Assembly: GCF_004332295.1 (NCBI RefSeq)
Contig: NZ_RXLP01000019.1
Span: 186,001-250,000 of the forward strand
Source of the DNA: Alloscardovia theropitheci
Lineage (GTDB): Bacteria; Actinomycetota; Actinomycetes; Actinomycetales; Bifidobacteriaceae
Direction of reading: 5' to 3'
DNA length: 64,000 nucleotides
Shown here: one piece after another, positions 42,529 to 52,030 of the stretch
How the letters are laid out: the number at the start of each line of letters is the position of its first letter
Numbering within the stretch: the first letter of the stretch is position 1
The notes under the pieces: model-generated
The model's database searches: none
What the model saw: the letters and a program-made list of their open reading frames with translations, nothing else
Told to the model about the DNA's origin: nothing
Translations under genes and position numbers: made by a program

Positions 42529-43524
42529 TTATCGCTTGTTCTTTTTGCGTGAAGGTTGTTGACGCTGATTACCACCATTTTTCTTAATAACCTCAGCCTC
42601 TTCTTTTGCCTTCTGCAATTCTTCCTCTTCAATTGTTGGAAGTCCAAGACGCTCACGGCGGTCAGCTTCGCGCTTATAATCACGCTTCTTCTTTGATTCA
42701 AAAGCAGCTGATCCTGGAGTTGGGAAGTTTTCGATTTGGAAAATCATCTGAACAAGAGTCCACGTGTTATTTGTAGCCCAGTAAACCAGTACTGCAAATG
42801 GGAATGCAATACCTGAGAAGATATACATTACTGGGAAGATGAACGCCATAATGCGCTGAGTATTGTATTGCTGTGTACCAATTGATTCCTTAGGCATATT
42901 ACGACGCAAGCTGTAATACTGTGAGAGGAACATAGTAATACACATGTATGCTACGAAGAGACCAATAATTACTTTTCCGGTACCTGAAGCACTACCAAAA
43001 TTCAAAGAAATTCGGGTACCAAATACCTCAGTATGCATGATCTGCTGAGCAATTTCCTTGGTAAATCCACCTAAATCAGCACGTTTACCTTCAGCAATTG
43101 GTTGAATCGCAGACAGAATATAGAACAAAGCCATAAAGACAGGACCCTGAATAAGGGCCGGAACGCATGAACCCATAGGATTAACATTATTGTCTTGATA
43201 CAGCTTCATCGTTTCGCGACTTTGTGCTTCACGTGAAGCTGCATCTGTCTTACCCTTGTATTTGTTCTGAATTTTCTGCATTTGTGGCTGAAGAGCCTGC
43301 ATACGACTCATGGATGTCATCTGACGTACGAAGAATGGCAAGATGACAAGTCGAACGGTAATTGTCAAGAAGATAATTGACAATACCCAAGCAAAACCTG
43401 GACCAGAGCTCATTCCTAAGAATTCAAAAATACGGTGATAAATAACCATGAGCTGTGTCATTAACCACTCAAGCGGATAAAGAATTCTATAAATAAATCC
43501 GAAGAAACCTTGATCGAGATTCAT
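42529..43524 (-). CDS. yidC: Membrane protein insertase YidC
   Basis: Inserts and folds inner-membrane proteins, alone or with SecYEG. 331 residues of the Gram-positive type, without the large periplasmic domain: a first helix near residue 50, then VRLVILPFFVRQMTSMSRMQALQPQMQKIQNKYK, the cytoplasmic hairpin, GSCVPALIQGPVFMALFYIL and further helices, and a long charged C-terminal tail (EEEELQKAKEEAEV and Arg/Lys/Gln-rich end) that can bind ribosomes. Its ATG overlaps the yidD stop (ATGA). A 14-bp palindrome resembling parS (43226-43239) lies in the coding region. Confidence 0.95.
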   Translation of the reverse strand: MNLDQGFFGFIYRILYPLEWLMTQLMVIYHRIFEFLGMSSGPGFAWVLSIIFLTITVRLVILPFFVRQMTSMSRMQALQPQMQKIQNKYKGKTDAASREAQSRETMKLYQDNNVNPMGSCVPALIQGPVFMALFYILSAIQPIAEGKRADLGGFTKEIAQQIMHTEVFGTRISLNFGSASGTGKVIIGLFVAYMCITMFLSQYYSLRRNMPKESIGTQQYNTQRIMAFIFPVMYIFSGIAFPFAVLVYWATNNTWTLVQMIFQIENFPTPGSAAFESKKKRDYKREADRRERLGLPTIEEEELQKAKEEAEVIKKNGGNQRQQPSRKKNKR

Positions 43525-43838
43525 GCTTGTGTTTCCTTTTCGAAAGGATGATATTTAGGTTCTATACTAGGTTCCTCATGTGCACTAGACCATGAAAATC
43601 TATAGAACACCGAAAATTTTTCTGGTACATCATCGATACCGCCACGTGACCATGGCCTGCATCGCAAAAGACGAAGAATAGTGAGTATCGCGCCTCTTAT
43701 AGCGCCGAAACGTTCTACAGCTGTTAGAGCATAGGTAGAGCAAGTGGGATAATACTTACATGTAGGTGCTGTATTAGCAGAAATATGAATGCGATACCAC
43801 TCTATGAGAGAGATTAATCCTTTACTTGCTAAGCTCAT
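43521..43838 (-). CDS. yidD: Membrane protein insertion efficiency factor YidD
   Basis: A small membrane-associated protein of about 105 residues that helps YidC-dependent insertion. It has the family core IEWYRIHISANTAPTCKYYPTCSTYALTAVERFGAIRG and CRPWSRGGIDDVPE, with three conserved Cys residues. The ATG at 43838 follows AGGA and lies 1 bp after the rnpA stop; a longer TTG start inside rnpA is rejected. It has a C-terminal extension beyond the usual 70-85 residues. Confidence 0.94.
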   Translation of the reverse strand: MSLASKGLISLIEWYRIHISANTAPTCKYYPTCSTYALTAVERFGAIRGAILTILRLLRCRPWSRGGIDDVPEKFSVFYRFSWSSAHEEPSIEPKYHPFEKETQA

Positions 43839-43839
43839 A

Positions 43840-44235
43840 TTATTTCCTAAGTTCAGAAGCAATAATTAACTCAGCTATCTTGTGTAAACTTTTATTAACC
43901 TGTTGATCAAGATCATCAAAAGCTGCACTATAGCAATGAGGCTTAGCACGCATCACAATATCTACGCTATACCCTTGCGGTAAAACATTCTCATATCGGC
44001 GAGCGAGTACACGAAAACGGCGCTTAACCGCATTGCGCTTAACCGCATTTCCTACAGACTTCGTCACTGCTAGTCCTAAGCGATTTCTCCCTTTAGAACT
44101 GACTAAGTCGTCCATTTGCTTGTTATCTTCTGGATAAGAAGTTACCGCAAAATGAACGACTATATCTTTATAAGAAACCTTTGTACGCTTCTTTAATACA
44201 GCAGTAAAGTCCTTATGACTTTTTAACCGCTCCAC
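43840..44235 (-). CDS. rnpA: Ribonuclease P protein component
   Basis: The protein subunit of RNase P, which matures tRNA 5' ends with the rnpB RNA. 131 residues. It starts MERLKSHKDFTAVLKK and has RNRLGLAVTKSVGNAVKRNAVKRRFRVLARR, the RNR-like RNA-binding signature, and VDIVMRAKPHC. The start is GTG at 44233-44235. It lies between rpmH and yidD, as in almost all bacteria. Confidence 0.95.
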   Translation of the reverse strand: MERLKSHKDFTAVLKKRTKVSYKDIVVHFAVTSYPEDNKQMDDLVSSKGRNRLGLAVTKSVGNAVKRNAVKRRFRVLARRYENVLPQGYSVDIVMRAKPHCYSAAFDDLDQQVNKSLHKIAELIIASELRK

Positions 44236-44261
44236 CGTCAGGCGCTTAATTCACGCTTGGG

Positions 44262-44396
44262 TTATGCAGAAAGGGACTTACGACCCTTTGCACGACGACG
44301 ATTAATAACAGCGCGACCCGAACGGGTACGCATGCGCAAACGGAAACCGTGCTTCATATGACGACGACGGTTGTTTGGCTGGAATGTACGCTTCAT
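44262..44396 (-). CDS. rpmH: 50S ribosomal protein L34
   Basis: A 44-residue basic ribosomal protein: [17 protein letters not shown], then [18 protein letters not shown], ending KGRKSLSA. The sequence matches the L34 family from end to end. It is the first gene of the leftward rpmH-rnpA-yidD-yidC-jag-rsmG-parA-parB run. Its promoter must lie in the dnaA-rpmH gap among the DnaA boxes. Confidence 0.98.
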   Translation of the reverse strand: MKRTFQPNNRRRHMKHGFRLRMRTRSGRAVINRRRAKGRKSLSA

Positions 44397-44826
44397 AATT
44401 TAACGCTCCCATATGTTGCCGTGTCTTTCACGGCTTCCTTTAAGTCAATCTCTACAAGATTACTTGAAACCCTGTACTGAGGCAAGTTTTCTCAATCATT
44501 TCAGCGTTGTCCACGCAAAATCCACAGGTTATCCACAGATTATGCACCTATGTTGAAAACCCATCTTCACAATCCACAAATAAAATTACACGCATGTAGT
44601 TATCCACTCATTTCCTTGTGAATATGTCGATAACTCTGTGGAAAACTTTATTCACTTATCCACAAATTACATGCTTGTTATTCACATTTGTGTAATTACA
44701 ACACGCTTGACTGTGGATAACTTGCTTAAGTCGGTGTATAAATAGATAAGGTCAAAATTTGAGTACTGTATATCAATACGGTATTCAAATTTTATTGTTT
44801 CATAGACGTATATAAGAGGGGTATCG
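44397..44826. other. oriC: oriC, left part: rpmH-dnaA intergenic region with DnaA boxes
   Basis: Perfect TTATCCACA boxes lie at 44529-44537 and 44656-44664, with TTATTCACA at 44678-44686 and the reverse box TGTGGATAA at 44712-44720. Close variants are at 44507-44515, 44600-44608, 44648-44656 and, reversed, at 44637-44645. The region lies between divergent rpmH and dnaA and also holds the dnaA promoter and AGAGGGG ribosome-binding site. Together with the downstream cluster it forms a bipartite origin or a dnaA autoregulatory region. Confidence 0.85.
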
Positions 44827-46404
44827 ATGGCTGACATGACTAACGCTGGTGAAGTGTGGAATCAGGCATACCAATTACTGCTTGATCAACCTCTCGATTT
44901 AACACTTCGCGAAGTAGCATGTCTTAACGATATTAAAGCCACAAATATTTTTGGGACAATGGTTGTCCTCACTGTTTCTAGCGAATCAACGCGAACTGTA
45001 ATAGAGAAAAAACTACATACTGCACTCACTCAAACTTTTTCTCAAGTTACTGGTCAACCAATGACATATGTTGTCCAGATTGATCCACAAATTCTTACGC
45101 AAAATGAAGGAACAAGTACTTCTCAGATTCCTGTACAAATGCCACAACCAGTTGTACAAGTGCCTTCTGTACCAGTTGCAGCTGCACCTCCAACTCAGGA
45201 ATCTGTCATTAATAATTCATCAGCTATTGGTACACGAGATGCTGTCATTTCACCAACCCACTCTTCTGAAGACATTACGCATGGTAATACTTTAGAATCC
45301 GATGTTATTGCGGCGCCAAGTCTTGGTATGCCAATGAATACACGCGACGAAGTTACTCATCTTAATAAGAATGCTCGTTTTGATAATTTCGTTCCAGGTG
45401 AGTCAAATCAGTTCGCGAAAAGTATCGCTTTTGCTGCTGCAGAACGACCTGGCCTTGAATACAATCCACTCTTTATATATGGCGGTTCCGGGCTTGGTAA
45501 AACTCATCTTCTTAATGCAATTGGAAATCAGGCTCTTCTTATTAACCCACGTCTAAAAGTTCGATATACCAATTCAGAGGAATTTACAAACGAGTTGGTT
45601 ATTGCTTTAGGTAATAATGCAAGTAGCCGTCGCGCGGAAATGGTGGAATTTAACAGAAGATATCGCGGTGTAGATATTCTGCTCGTTGATGATGTCCAAT
45701 TTATTGCTGGACGCGATACCACCGTCGAAGCATTCTTTAACACTTTTAATGAATTATATGAACAAGGCAAGCAGATTGTTTTAGCTTCTGATGTGCCTCC
45801 AAAAAATCTTAAAGGTCTTCCTGACCGCTTGATTTCACGATTTAGCCAAGGATTATCAGTAAGTATTGATCCACCTTCTCATGAACTTCGTGTAGCAATT
45901 TTGCGTATGAAAGCAAAGGCACAACACATCGATATACCAATGGATGTGTTAAATCTAATCGCTGAAAAAGTTACTGATAATGTTCGAGTACTCGAAGGTG
46001 CTCTTACTCGTGTATCTGCTATGGCAAGTTTGAGTAATCAAATTATTACGAAGAATCTTGCTGAGCAGACACTCAAGGATTTTGCGAACTCTACTGTAGA
46101 GATTACTCCGACGAATATTATTACATTCGTTGCACAATATTATAAGCTCACGTTTGAGGATATTGTAGGATCATCTCGTACAAAAAATGTTGCACAAGCA
46201 CGCCAAGTTGCTATGTACTTATCTCGAGAACTTACATCGATGTCTCTTGTTGATATTGGCGCGACATTTGGCGGAAGAGATCACTCTACTGTAATGCATG
46301 CGTGCCGAAAAATTTCTTCCGAGATGCAGGAAATGCCAGAAACTTATAACGCTGTTAATGATTTGACAACGCAGCTCAAGCAAAATCGTACTTTTAATAG
46401 TTAA
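44827..46404 (+). CDS. dnaA: Chromosomal replication initiator protein DnaA
   Basis: Binds DnaA boxes and melts the origin. 525 residues. Domain I (about 1-90) is followed by a Pro/Gln/Ser/Thr-rich linker (95-165). The AAA+ domain has [21 protein letters not shown] (Walker A) and [12 protein letters not shown] (Walker B), plus the sensor region [25 protein letters not shown]. Domain IV has the DNA-binding signature [26 protein letters not shown] precedes the ATG. DnaA boxes in the upstream gap suggest autoregulation. Confidence 0.98.
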   Translation: MADMTNAGEVWNQAYQLLLDQPLDLTLREVACLNDIKATNIFGTMVVLTVSSESTRTVIEKKLHTALTQTFSQVTGQPMTYVVQIDPQILTQNEGTSTSQIPVQMPQPVVQVPSVPVAAAPPTQESVINNSSAIGTRDAVISPTHSSEDITHGNTLESDVIAAPSLGMPMNTRDEVTHLNKNARFDNFVPGESNQFAKSIAFAAAERPGLEYNPLFIYGGSGLGKTHLLNAIGNQALLINPRLKVRYTNSEEFTNELVIALGNNASSRRAEMVEFNRRYRGVDILLVDDVQFIAGRDTTVEAFFNTFNELYEQGKQIVLASDVPPKNLKGLPDRLISRFSQGLSVSIDPPSHELRVAILRMKAKAQHIDIPMDVLNLIAEKVTDNVRVLEGALTRVSAMASLSNQIITKNLAEQTLKDFANSTVEITPTNIITFVAQYYKLTFEDIVGSSRTKNVAQARQVAMYLSRELTSMSLVDIGATFGGRDHSTVMHACRKISSEMQEMPETYNAVNDLTTQLKQNRTFNS

Positions 46405-46946
46405 TTTTGTGCGTTGTTAATCTAACAGTGACATTAATAATCTCATTGAATAGTTGATGTGTCCAGCAGGATACGTGATATGACCTGCTGGGCACAATTG
46501 TATGAGCTCATCATACTGTATTTCGCTTTATTCACGTATATTTACGTATCAAAAATGGAAGCAAAACGCCGACAGAAAAAATATTTTTAATGAAAGTTAT
46601 CCACAATACTATTCACATTATGCGTAAAAACCCGTGTATAACCCGTTCATAATTCGTGTACAAGCATCCTCTAAATGTTAATAATTTCAAGGGTATCTGA
46701 ACCATGTGCATAACTAGCATACTTATCCACAATTTTTTAGCATGTTATCCACATAACGTTATCTGCTCTTAAACCTTGCAAACTCTCAGAAAAAGCTCAT
46801 TATCCACTTTTCCACAGTGCTTATTATTACTACTATCTTATTTATCTCTAAATAATCGTAATCATAAAAAACTTACAGAAATAAGTTGCACAAAAAGTTA
46901 ATTTTTTCGGCTACAATAAATCTTTAGATTAACCGTAGGAGACATT
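46405..46946. other. oriC: oriC, right part: dnaA-dnaN intergenic region with DnaA boxes
   Basis: Perfect TTATCCACA boxes lie at 46597-46605, 46723-46731 and 46745-46753, with TTATCCACT at 46800-46808 and TTTTCCACA at 46808-46816 overlapping by one base. An A+T-rich stretch at about 46820-46925 next to them is a good unwinding-element candidate. A 13-bp hairpin (one G-U; 46458-46470 with 46484-46496) lies just after dnaA and may end its transcript. In other actinobacteria the functional oriC lies in this dnaA-dnaN gap. Confidence 0.88.
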
Positions 46947-48071
46947 ATGAAAATTGAAGTTGATTCTGCAGCTTTCTCTGATGCAGTTGCTTGGGCAACG
47001 CGTATTCTTCCATCTCGTCCAGCAACACCAATTTTAGCTGGAATAAAACTTGAAGCTGCTGACGGCATTTTGTCACTGTCTACTTTTGACTATGAAAAGT
47101 CAGCTCGTCATCATATCGAGGCAGGTGTAGATGAACCAGGTACGGTTGTAGTTCTTGGTCGTTTACTTGCAGACATTGCAAAAGCTCTTCCTCAAGGAAA
47201 AATTTCTCTCCAAACTAACAATTCACGTATTTCAATTTCTGGAGGAAAATCAAACTTCTCCTTGCAACTTATGCCTGAGGGTGATTATCCACAGCTACCT
47301 GAAATACCTGCTGATCTAGGACAAGTCGATGCTGATACGTTCTCACGTGCAATTGCTAAGACAGCTGTTGCAGTTGCCCGTGAAGAAAATCGTGTCGTTC
47401 TTAAAGGCATTCGCATTAGTATTGATAACGATAAAGTCGTTATGACTTCTACTGATCGCTTCCGTCTTGCACGTACAAGTTTCTCATGGACACCTTCACA
47501 TCCTGATTTTTCTGGTACATTGCTCATTGATGGCGGCGTACTCCGTGATATTTCGCGAAGCATTGATACCACAAGTAATGTAGTTCTAGGTTATGATTCA
47601 GAAAAGCCTACATTATTAAGCTTCTCTAATGCCGGTCGTCAATCCACTGCTCAGCTTATTGATGGAGAATTCCCTGCGGTTGATCGACTATTCGTAGATG
47701 AATATCCTATTCATGCATTAATTAATCGCAATGAATTAATTAGCGCTATTACTCGTGTAGCTCTTGTAGCAGAAAAAAATGCGCCAATTCGTATGGTCTT
47801 TAGTGAAAATGAAGTTCAGCTATCTGCAGGAAATGCTGATGAATCTCAGGCTAAAGAAACTATTGAAGCTCAGCTTGACGGCGAACCAATTACTGTAGCT
47901 TTTAATCCGTCTTATCTTAAAGAAGGACTGAGCGCAATTGATGAGCCATACGTTCGTATGAAGATGGTTAATGCAGCTCGAGCAGTAGAATTTAATGGAC
48001 AGCAGGAACTTGATGGTGATGAATCACTTGATTATCGCTATTTACTTGTTCCTATGCGTTTTATTGATTAA
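46947..48071 (+). CDS. dnaN: DNA polymerase III beta subunit (sliding clamp)
   Basis: Forms the ring-shaped processivity clamp. 374 residues, the usual length. Three similar domains are visible, with SRPATPILAGIKLEA, MPEGDYPQLPEIP, GVVLKGIRIS-type and STDRFRLARTSFSW segments, and the conserved C-terminal YRYLLVPMRF. The ATG follows GTAGGAG. It overlaps recF by 1 bp (TAATG), so the two are coupled. Confidence 0.97.
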   Translation: MKIEVDSAAFSDAVAWATRILPSRPATPILAGIKLEAADGILSLSTFDYEKSARHHIEAGVDEPGTVVVLGRLLADIAKALPQGKISLQTNNSRISISGGKSNFSLQLMPEGDYPQLPEIPADLGQVDADTFSRAIAKTAVAVAREENRVVLKGIRISIDNDKVVMTSTDRFRLARTSFSWTPSHPDFSGTLLIDGGVLRDISRSIDTTSNVVLGYDSEKPTLLSFSNAGRQSTAQLIDGEFPAVDRLFVDEYPIHALINRNELISAITRVALVAEKNAPIRMVFSENEVQLSAGNADESQAKETIEAQLDGEPITVAFNPSYLKEGLSAIDEPYVRMKMVNAARAVEFNGQQELDGDESLDYRYLLVPMRFID

Positions 48072-49306
48072 TGTATATTTCAAGGCTTGCTCTTGACCAT
48101 TTTCGTTCCTGGGATCAATGCATTATCGACATTGATCCTGGAATTACCATATTTTATGGCAGTAATGGATTAGGTAAAACTAATATTGTTGAAGCAATAG
48201 AATTTTTGTCAGCAGGAATTACACATCGCGCGAATTCTGCAAAGCCATTGATTCAAGCAGGACATACGACAAGTTATATCCGAGCTAATATTGTTGAGAA
48301 TAGTATTCAAGAAAATAATCTGACTAATTATTCTTTGACTCTGTCATCTCGTGGCGGTCACAGAATACGCGTTAATAATGGTAAATCTCAATATCACCGC
48401 GATATTATAGGTCATATTCCGAGCGTTACTTTTGCCCCTGAAGATCAACAACTTGTATCTTCTGATCCGAGTATTCGTCGACGTTTTTTGGATACAGCGG
48501 CAATTGCACTCATTCCTGGATATTATGATCTTTTGCAGCGATACTCACATATTGCTAAACAACGTGTGGCATTATTAAAGAACGTTGCAACTGCACGTCT
48601 GAGCAATTCTTCAGTAGACAGTATGAATGATTTATTTACTGGACTAGAAATTTGGACGACGCAACTTGCTCAAGCAGGTATTTCCATTACGCGCGCTCGT
48701 TTAGATGTTATTAACAAGATTTCTGAACCTTTTACACGCATTTACAAGCATATTGCGGGTGAACATAACGATATTACGATTAATTATCGTCCTTCGTATG
48801 ATGAAATATACCGTGATAAAGATCCATATGATGAGGTTATCGATCATTATCAACGCTTATTTGATGGTGAAGTTGCTCAAGGGAGAAATTTGATTGGCCC
48901 ACACCGCGATGATGTCGAATTTCTTCTTAATAATATGAACGCTAAAGAATATGCTTCTAATGGAGAAATATGGAGTATTGCTCTGGCTCTTAAAATGGCT
49001 CTGTATGAGGTTATTTCTCAAGAAAGTGAAATGAAGCCAATACTTATATTGGATGATGTATTTGCGCAGCTTGATAATAGTCGAAGATCGCAAATTATTG
49101 AATTTGCTTCTTCGATAGATCAAGTACTTATTACAGTTGCTGCTCGAGAAGATGTACCGCAAGAATTATTAAATCAGAAAACACACGACAGTGTTCATTT
49201 TGTTGATGTACAGAAGCTAAAAGATTTTGAAACTGTAATAGATAATGTGCCTTCGCTTGATGAATTTATGAGTTCTTCATATGAACGTGGAGATGTTCAT
49301 GAATAA
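48071..49306 (+). CDS. recF: DNA repair protein RecF
   Basis: An SMC-like ATPase that helps load RecA at single-strand gaps. 411 residues. Walker A FYGSNGLGKTNIVEAIEFLS at the N-terminus, RRRFLDTAAIALIPGYYDLL, the signature-like QGRNLIGPHRDDVEF, and Walker B PILILDDVFAQLD near the C-terminus. It overlaps dnaN by 1 bp and the DUF721 gene by 8 bp. Confidence 0.97.
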   Translation: MYISRLALDHFRSWDQCIIDIDPGITIFYGSNGLGKTNIVEAIEFLSAGITHRANSAKPLIQAGHTTSYIRANIVENSIQENNLTNYSLTLSSRGGHRIRVNNGKSQYHRDIIGHIPSVTFAPEDQQLVSSDPSIRRRFLDTAAIALIPGYYDLLQRYSHIAKQRVALLKNVATARLSNSSVDSMNDLFTGLEIWTTQLAQAGISITRARLDVINKISEPFTRIYKHIAGEHNDITINYRPSYDEIYRDKDPYDEVIDHYQRLFDGEVAQGRNLIGPHRDDVEFLLNNMNAKEYASNGEIWSIALALKMALYEVISQESEMKPILILDDVFAQLDNSRRSQIIEFASSIDQVLITVAAREDVPQELLNQKTHDSVHFVDVQKLKDFETVIDNVPSLDEFMSSSYERGDVHE

Positions 49307-49763
49307 ACCAATATCAGAACGCTTTAATATGGATCATGATGCTTTAGCACAGAGTATTTTTGAACCCTATGCTCACCAATTTATACAGAAGCGTAGCTAC
49401 GACGAGAGAAATCAGCTCGCTGCTCAAAGTTTTGGACAAAAAGGACGTGACTGGTCAGAATTCGGCGAGATTTTAGCTACTATAACGAATAATCCACTAT
49501 GGAAGACTCGGATGGCGGTTACGAGACTTCATGAGGATTGGCATCTCATTGTCGGCGAAGCAATCGCACAAAATTCTCGTGTGGGACGTCTTAATGCGGG
49601 AGAGCTTACCATTTTTGTCAGCTCACCCGCGTGGGCTACACAACTTGAATATATGAAAGAAGTCATTATTCAAAAAATTCATGAACATATTAAATCGATA
49701 GAAGTTCAACAAATACGCATAATTGGACCTCAACCTGAACCTTTTAAAAGAAAAAGATATTAA
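49299..49763 (+). CDS. DUF721 (DciA-like) protein
   Basis: 154 residues, in the position of Rv0004 between recF and gyrB. The DUF721 core includes WHLIVGEAIAQNSRVGRLNAGELTIFVSSPAWATQLEYMKEVI with the conserved Trp-Val-G and hydrophobic-Trp-A-Q-L blocks. Members related to DciA help load the replicative helicase in bacteria without DnaC; this one fits by position and fold, but the direct role is inferred. The ATG at 49299 overlaps recF and follows GGAG; the longer frame from 49281 lacks a site. Confidence 0.85.
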   Translation: MNKPISERFNMDHDALAQSIFEPYAHQFIQKRSYDERNQLAAQSFGQKGRDWSEFGEILATITNNPLWKTRMAVTRLHEDWHLIVGEAIAQNSRVGRLNAGELTIFVSSPAWATQLEYMKEVIIQKIHEHIKSIEVQQIRIIGPQPEPFKRKRY

Positions 49764-49866
49764 CGCCCTTTCTATGGGAAGTGTCCCTATATTTTGGTAC
49801 CCTATTACTAAATAGTAAAAATGCGTTTAAGACCCGTTATTTTGGTTTTTAGCGTAAATAGGAGTG

Positions 49867-49900
49867 AAATAAACCTCGAAAATGAAAACGAGGTTTATTT
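49867..49900 (+). terminator. Hairpin in the gyrB leader
   Basis: A perfect 12-bp stem, AAATAAACCTCG with CGAGGTTTATTT, and a 10-nt A-rich loop, followed by TT. It lies 23 bp before the gyrB GTG and about 100 bp after the DUF721 gene. It is either the terminator of dnaA-dnaN-recF-DUF721 or an attenuator in the gyrB 5' leader. Confidence 0.75.
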
Positions 49901-49923
49901 TTATGAATAGGGAAGGAACGTCA

Positions 49924-51960
49924 GTGGCGGACGATACAAATAATTCCGTTCAACTCGATGACACAATGTCCCCTGAGCACTATGATGCAAGTGATTTGAA
50001 GGTTCTTGAGGGACTTGAAGCTGTGCGTGTGCGTCCAGGTATGTATATTGGTTCGACTGGTCCACGTGGATTGCATCATTTGGTATATGAAATTGTTGAT
50101 AATTCTGTTGATGAAGCATTAGCAGGATATGCATCACATATTGAAGTGACAATTTTGCCTGATAATGGTATTCGCGTTGTTGATAATGGACGCGGTATTC
50201 CAGTCGATGAAGTTCCTGGAGAAGGAAAATCCGGTGTAGAAGTCGTTTTGACTAAGCTTCATGCTGGTGGAAAGTTTGGTGGCGGCGGCTATGCTGTATC
50301 CGGTGGTTTGCACGGTGTAGGTATTTCTGTCGTGAATGCTCTGTCTACACGGATTGATGTAGAAGTTCGTCGTCAGGGCTATTACTGGACTCAGAATTTT
50401 GAGAATCAGCATTCTGTTACCCCATTGATTCAAGGACGTGCTCTTGAAGACAATGAGGAGACTGGTACTTCGGTTACATTCTGGGCAGATCCAGCTATCT
50501 TCGAAGTTACTGAGTATGACTTTGAGACTTTGCGTGCTCGTTTCCAGCAGATGGCATTCTTGAACAAGGGCTTGAAGATTAGCCTTACAGATGAACGTAC
50601 CTTTGACAATGCCGGTGATGAGATTGCTGATGAGAATTCTTCTGAGAATCCACAACATCAAACAGTGACATACATGTATCCAAATGGTATTAAGGATTAC
50701 GTGGAATACTTGGTAAAGACCAAGAAAACAGCTCCTGTTGAAGAAGAAGTTATTGACTTCGCATCAGAAGATTTAACTATGGGTATCTCAGCAGAAATTG
50801 CTATGCAATGGACTCGAGCATATTCTGAATCTATTCATTCCTTTGCAAACACGATTACCACAACAGAGGGTGGTACTCATGAGGAAGGCTTCCGTGCTGC
50901 TTTAACAGGTTTAATCAACCGGTATGCACGCGAAAAAGGATTATTAAAAGAAAAAGATGAGAATCTTTCTGGTGATGATGTACGTGAAGGTTTGACCGCT
51001 GTCATCTCCGTTAAGCTTACTGTTCCTCAGTTTGAAGGACAGACTAAAACAAAGCTTGGTAATTCTGAAGCAAAAACCTTCGTGCAGCGTGTAGTAACTG
51101 AAAAGTTATCGGATTGGCTCGGTGAGCATCCTCAAGAAGCCAAGATGATTGTTCAGAAGGGACAAGAGGCTGCTCGTGCACGTCTTGCTGCGAAGAAAGC
51201 ACGTGAAAATACTCGACGCAAGTCTATTTTTGAATCCGCTGGTATGCCAGACAAGCTTAAGGATTGTCAGTCAAATAATCCTGAAGAATGCGAGCTCTTT
51301 ATCGTTGAGGGTGATTCTGCAGGTGGTTCAGCAATTCAGGGTCGTAATCCAATTACTCAGGCAATTTTGCCTTTGCGCGGTAAGATTTTGAATACTGAAC
51401 GTGCAAGCCTTGATCGAATGATGAAGTCGGATACGATTGAATCATTAATTACCGCTATCGGTGGCGGATATGGCGAAGAATTTGATATTAATAAGGTTCG
51501 CTACCACAAGATTATTATTATGGCCGATGCTGATGTCGATGGTGCTCATATTGCAACATTGAATTTGACCTTAATGTTTAGATATATGCGTCCACTTATC
51601 AATGCTGGATATGTATATGTAGCTATGCCACCGCTGTATCGTCTGAAATGGACGAAGGGCAATCACGATTTTGTTTATACCGATGAAGAACGTGATCGTG
51701 CACTTGAAGCAGGTCGTGCTGCAGGTCGTCAGCTTCCAAAGGGTGAAGGTATTCAGCGTTACAAGGGTCTTGGCGAGATGTCTTATCAGGAGCTATGGGA
51801 AACAACTATGGATCCACATCAGCGTATATTGAAGCAAATTCACATTGAAGATGCTGCACAAGCTGATGAGACCTTCTCTATGCTTATGGGTGATGATGTA
51901 GAGCCACGACGTTTGTTTATTCAGCGAAATGCTCATGATGCTCGATTTATTGATGCTTAA
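49924..51960 (+). CDS. gyrB: DNA gyrase subunit B
   Basis: The ATPase subunit of gyrase, which introduces negative supercoils with GyrA. About 678 residues. GHKL ATPase motifs are [48 protein letters not shown] and [15 protein letters not shown]. The TOPRIM domain has [28 protein letters not shown] and [11 protein letters not shown]. The start is placed at GTG 49924, preceded by GGGAAGGA at 6 nt; in-frame ATGs at 49882 and 49903 lie in or just after the leader hairpin and lack a site. Confidence 0.97.
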   Translation: MADDTNNSVQLDDTMSPEHYDASDLKVLEGLEAVRVRPGMYIGSTGPRGLHHLVYEIVDNSVDEALAGYASHIEVTILPDNGIRVVDNGRGIPVDEVPGEGKSGVEVVLTKLHAGGKFGGGGYAVSGGLHGVGISVVNALSTRIDVEVRRQGYYWTQNFENQHSVTPLIQGRALEDNEETGTSVTFWADPAIFEVTEYDFETLRARFQQMAFLNKGLKISLTDERTFDNAGDEIADENSSENPQHQTVTYMYPNGIKDYVEYLVKTKKTAPVEEEVIDFASEDLTMGISAEIAMQWTRAYSESIHSFANTITTTEGGTHEEGFRAALTGLINRYAREKGLLKEKDENLSGDDVREGLTAVISVKLTVPQFEGQTKTKLGNSEAKTFVQRVVTEKLSDWLGEHPQEAKMIVQKGQEAARARLAAKKARENTRRKSIFESAGMPDKLKDCQSNNPEECELFIVEGDSAGGSAIQGRNPITQAILPLRGKILNTERASLDRMMKSDTIESLITAIGGGYGEEFDINKVRYHKIIIMADADVDGAHIATLNLTLMFRYMRPLINAGYVYVAMPPLYRLKWTKGNHDFVYTDEERDRALEAGRAAGRQLPKGEGIQRYKGLGEMSYQELWETTMDPHQRILKQIHIEDAAQADETFSMLMGDDVEPRRLFIQRNAHDARFIDA

Positions 51961-52030
51961 AAAGTAATTTCTAAATGAATTACTTTATGTGTTGATTAAA
52001 AACGTTGATAAAAATAAAAGGTAAAAGAAA

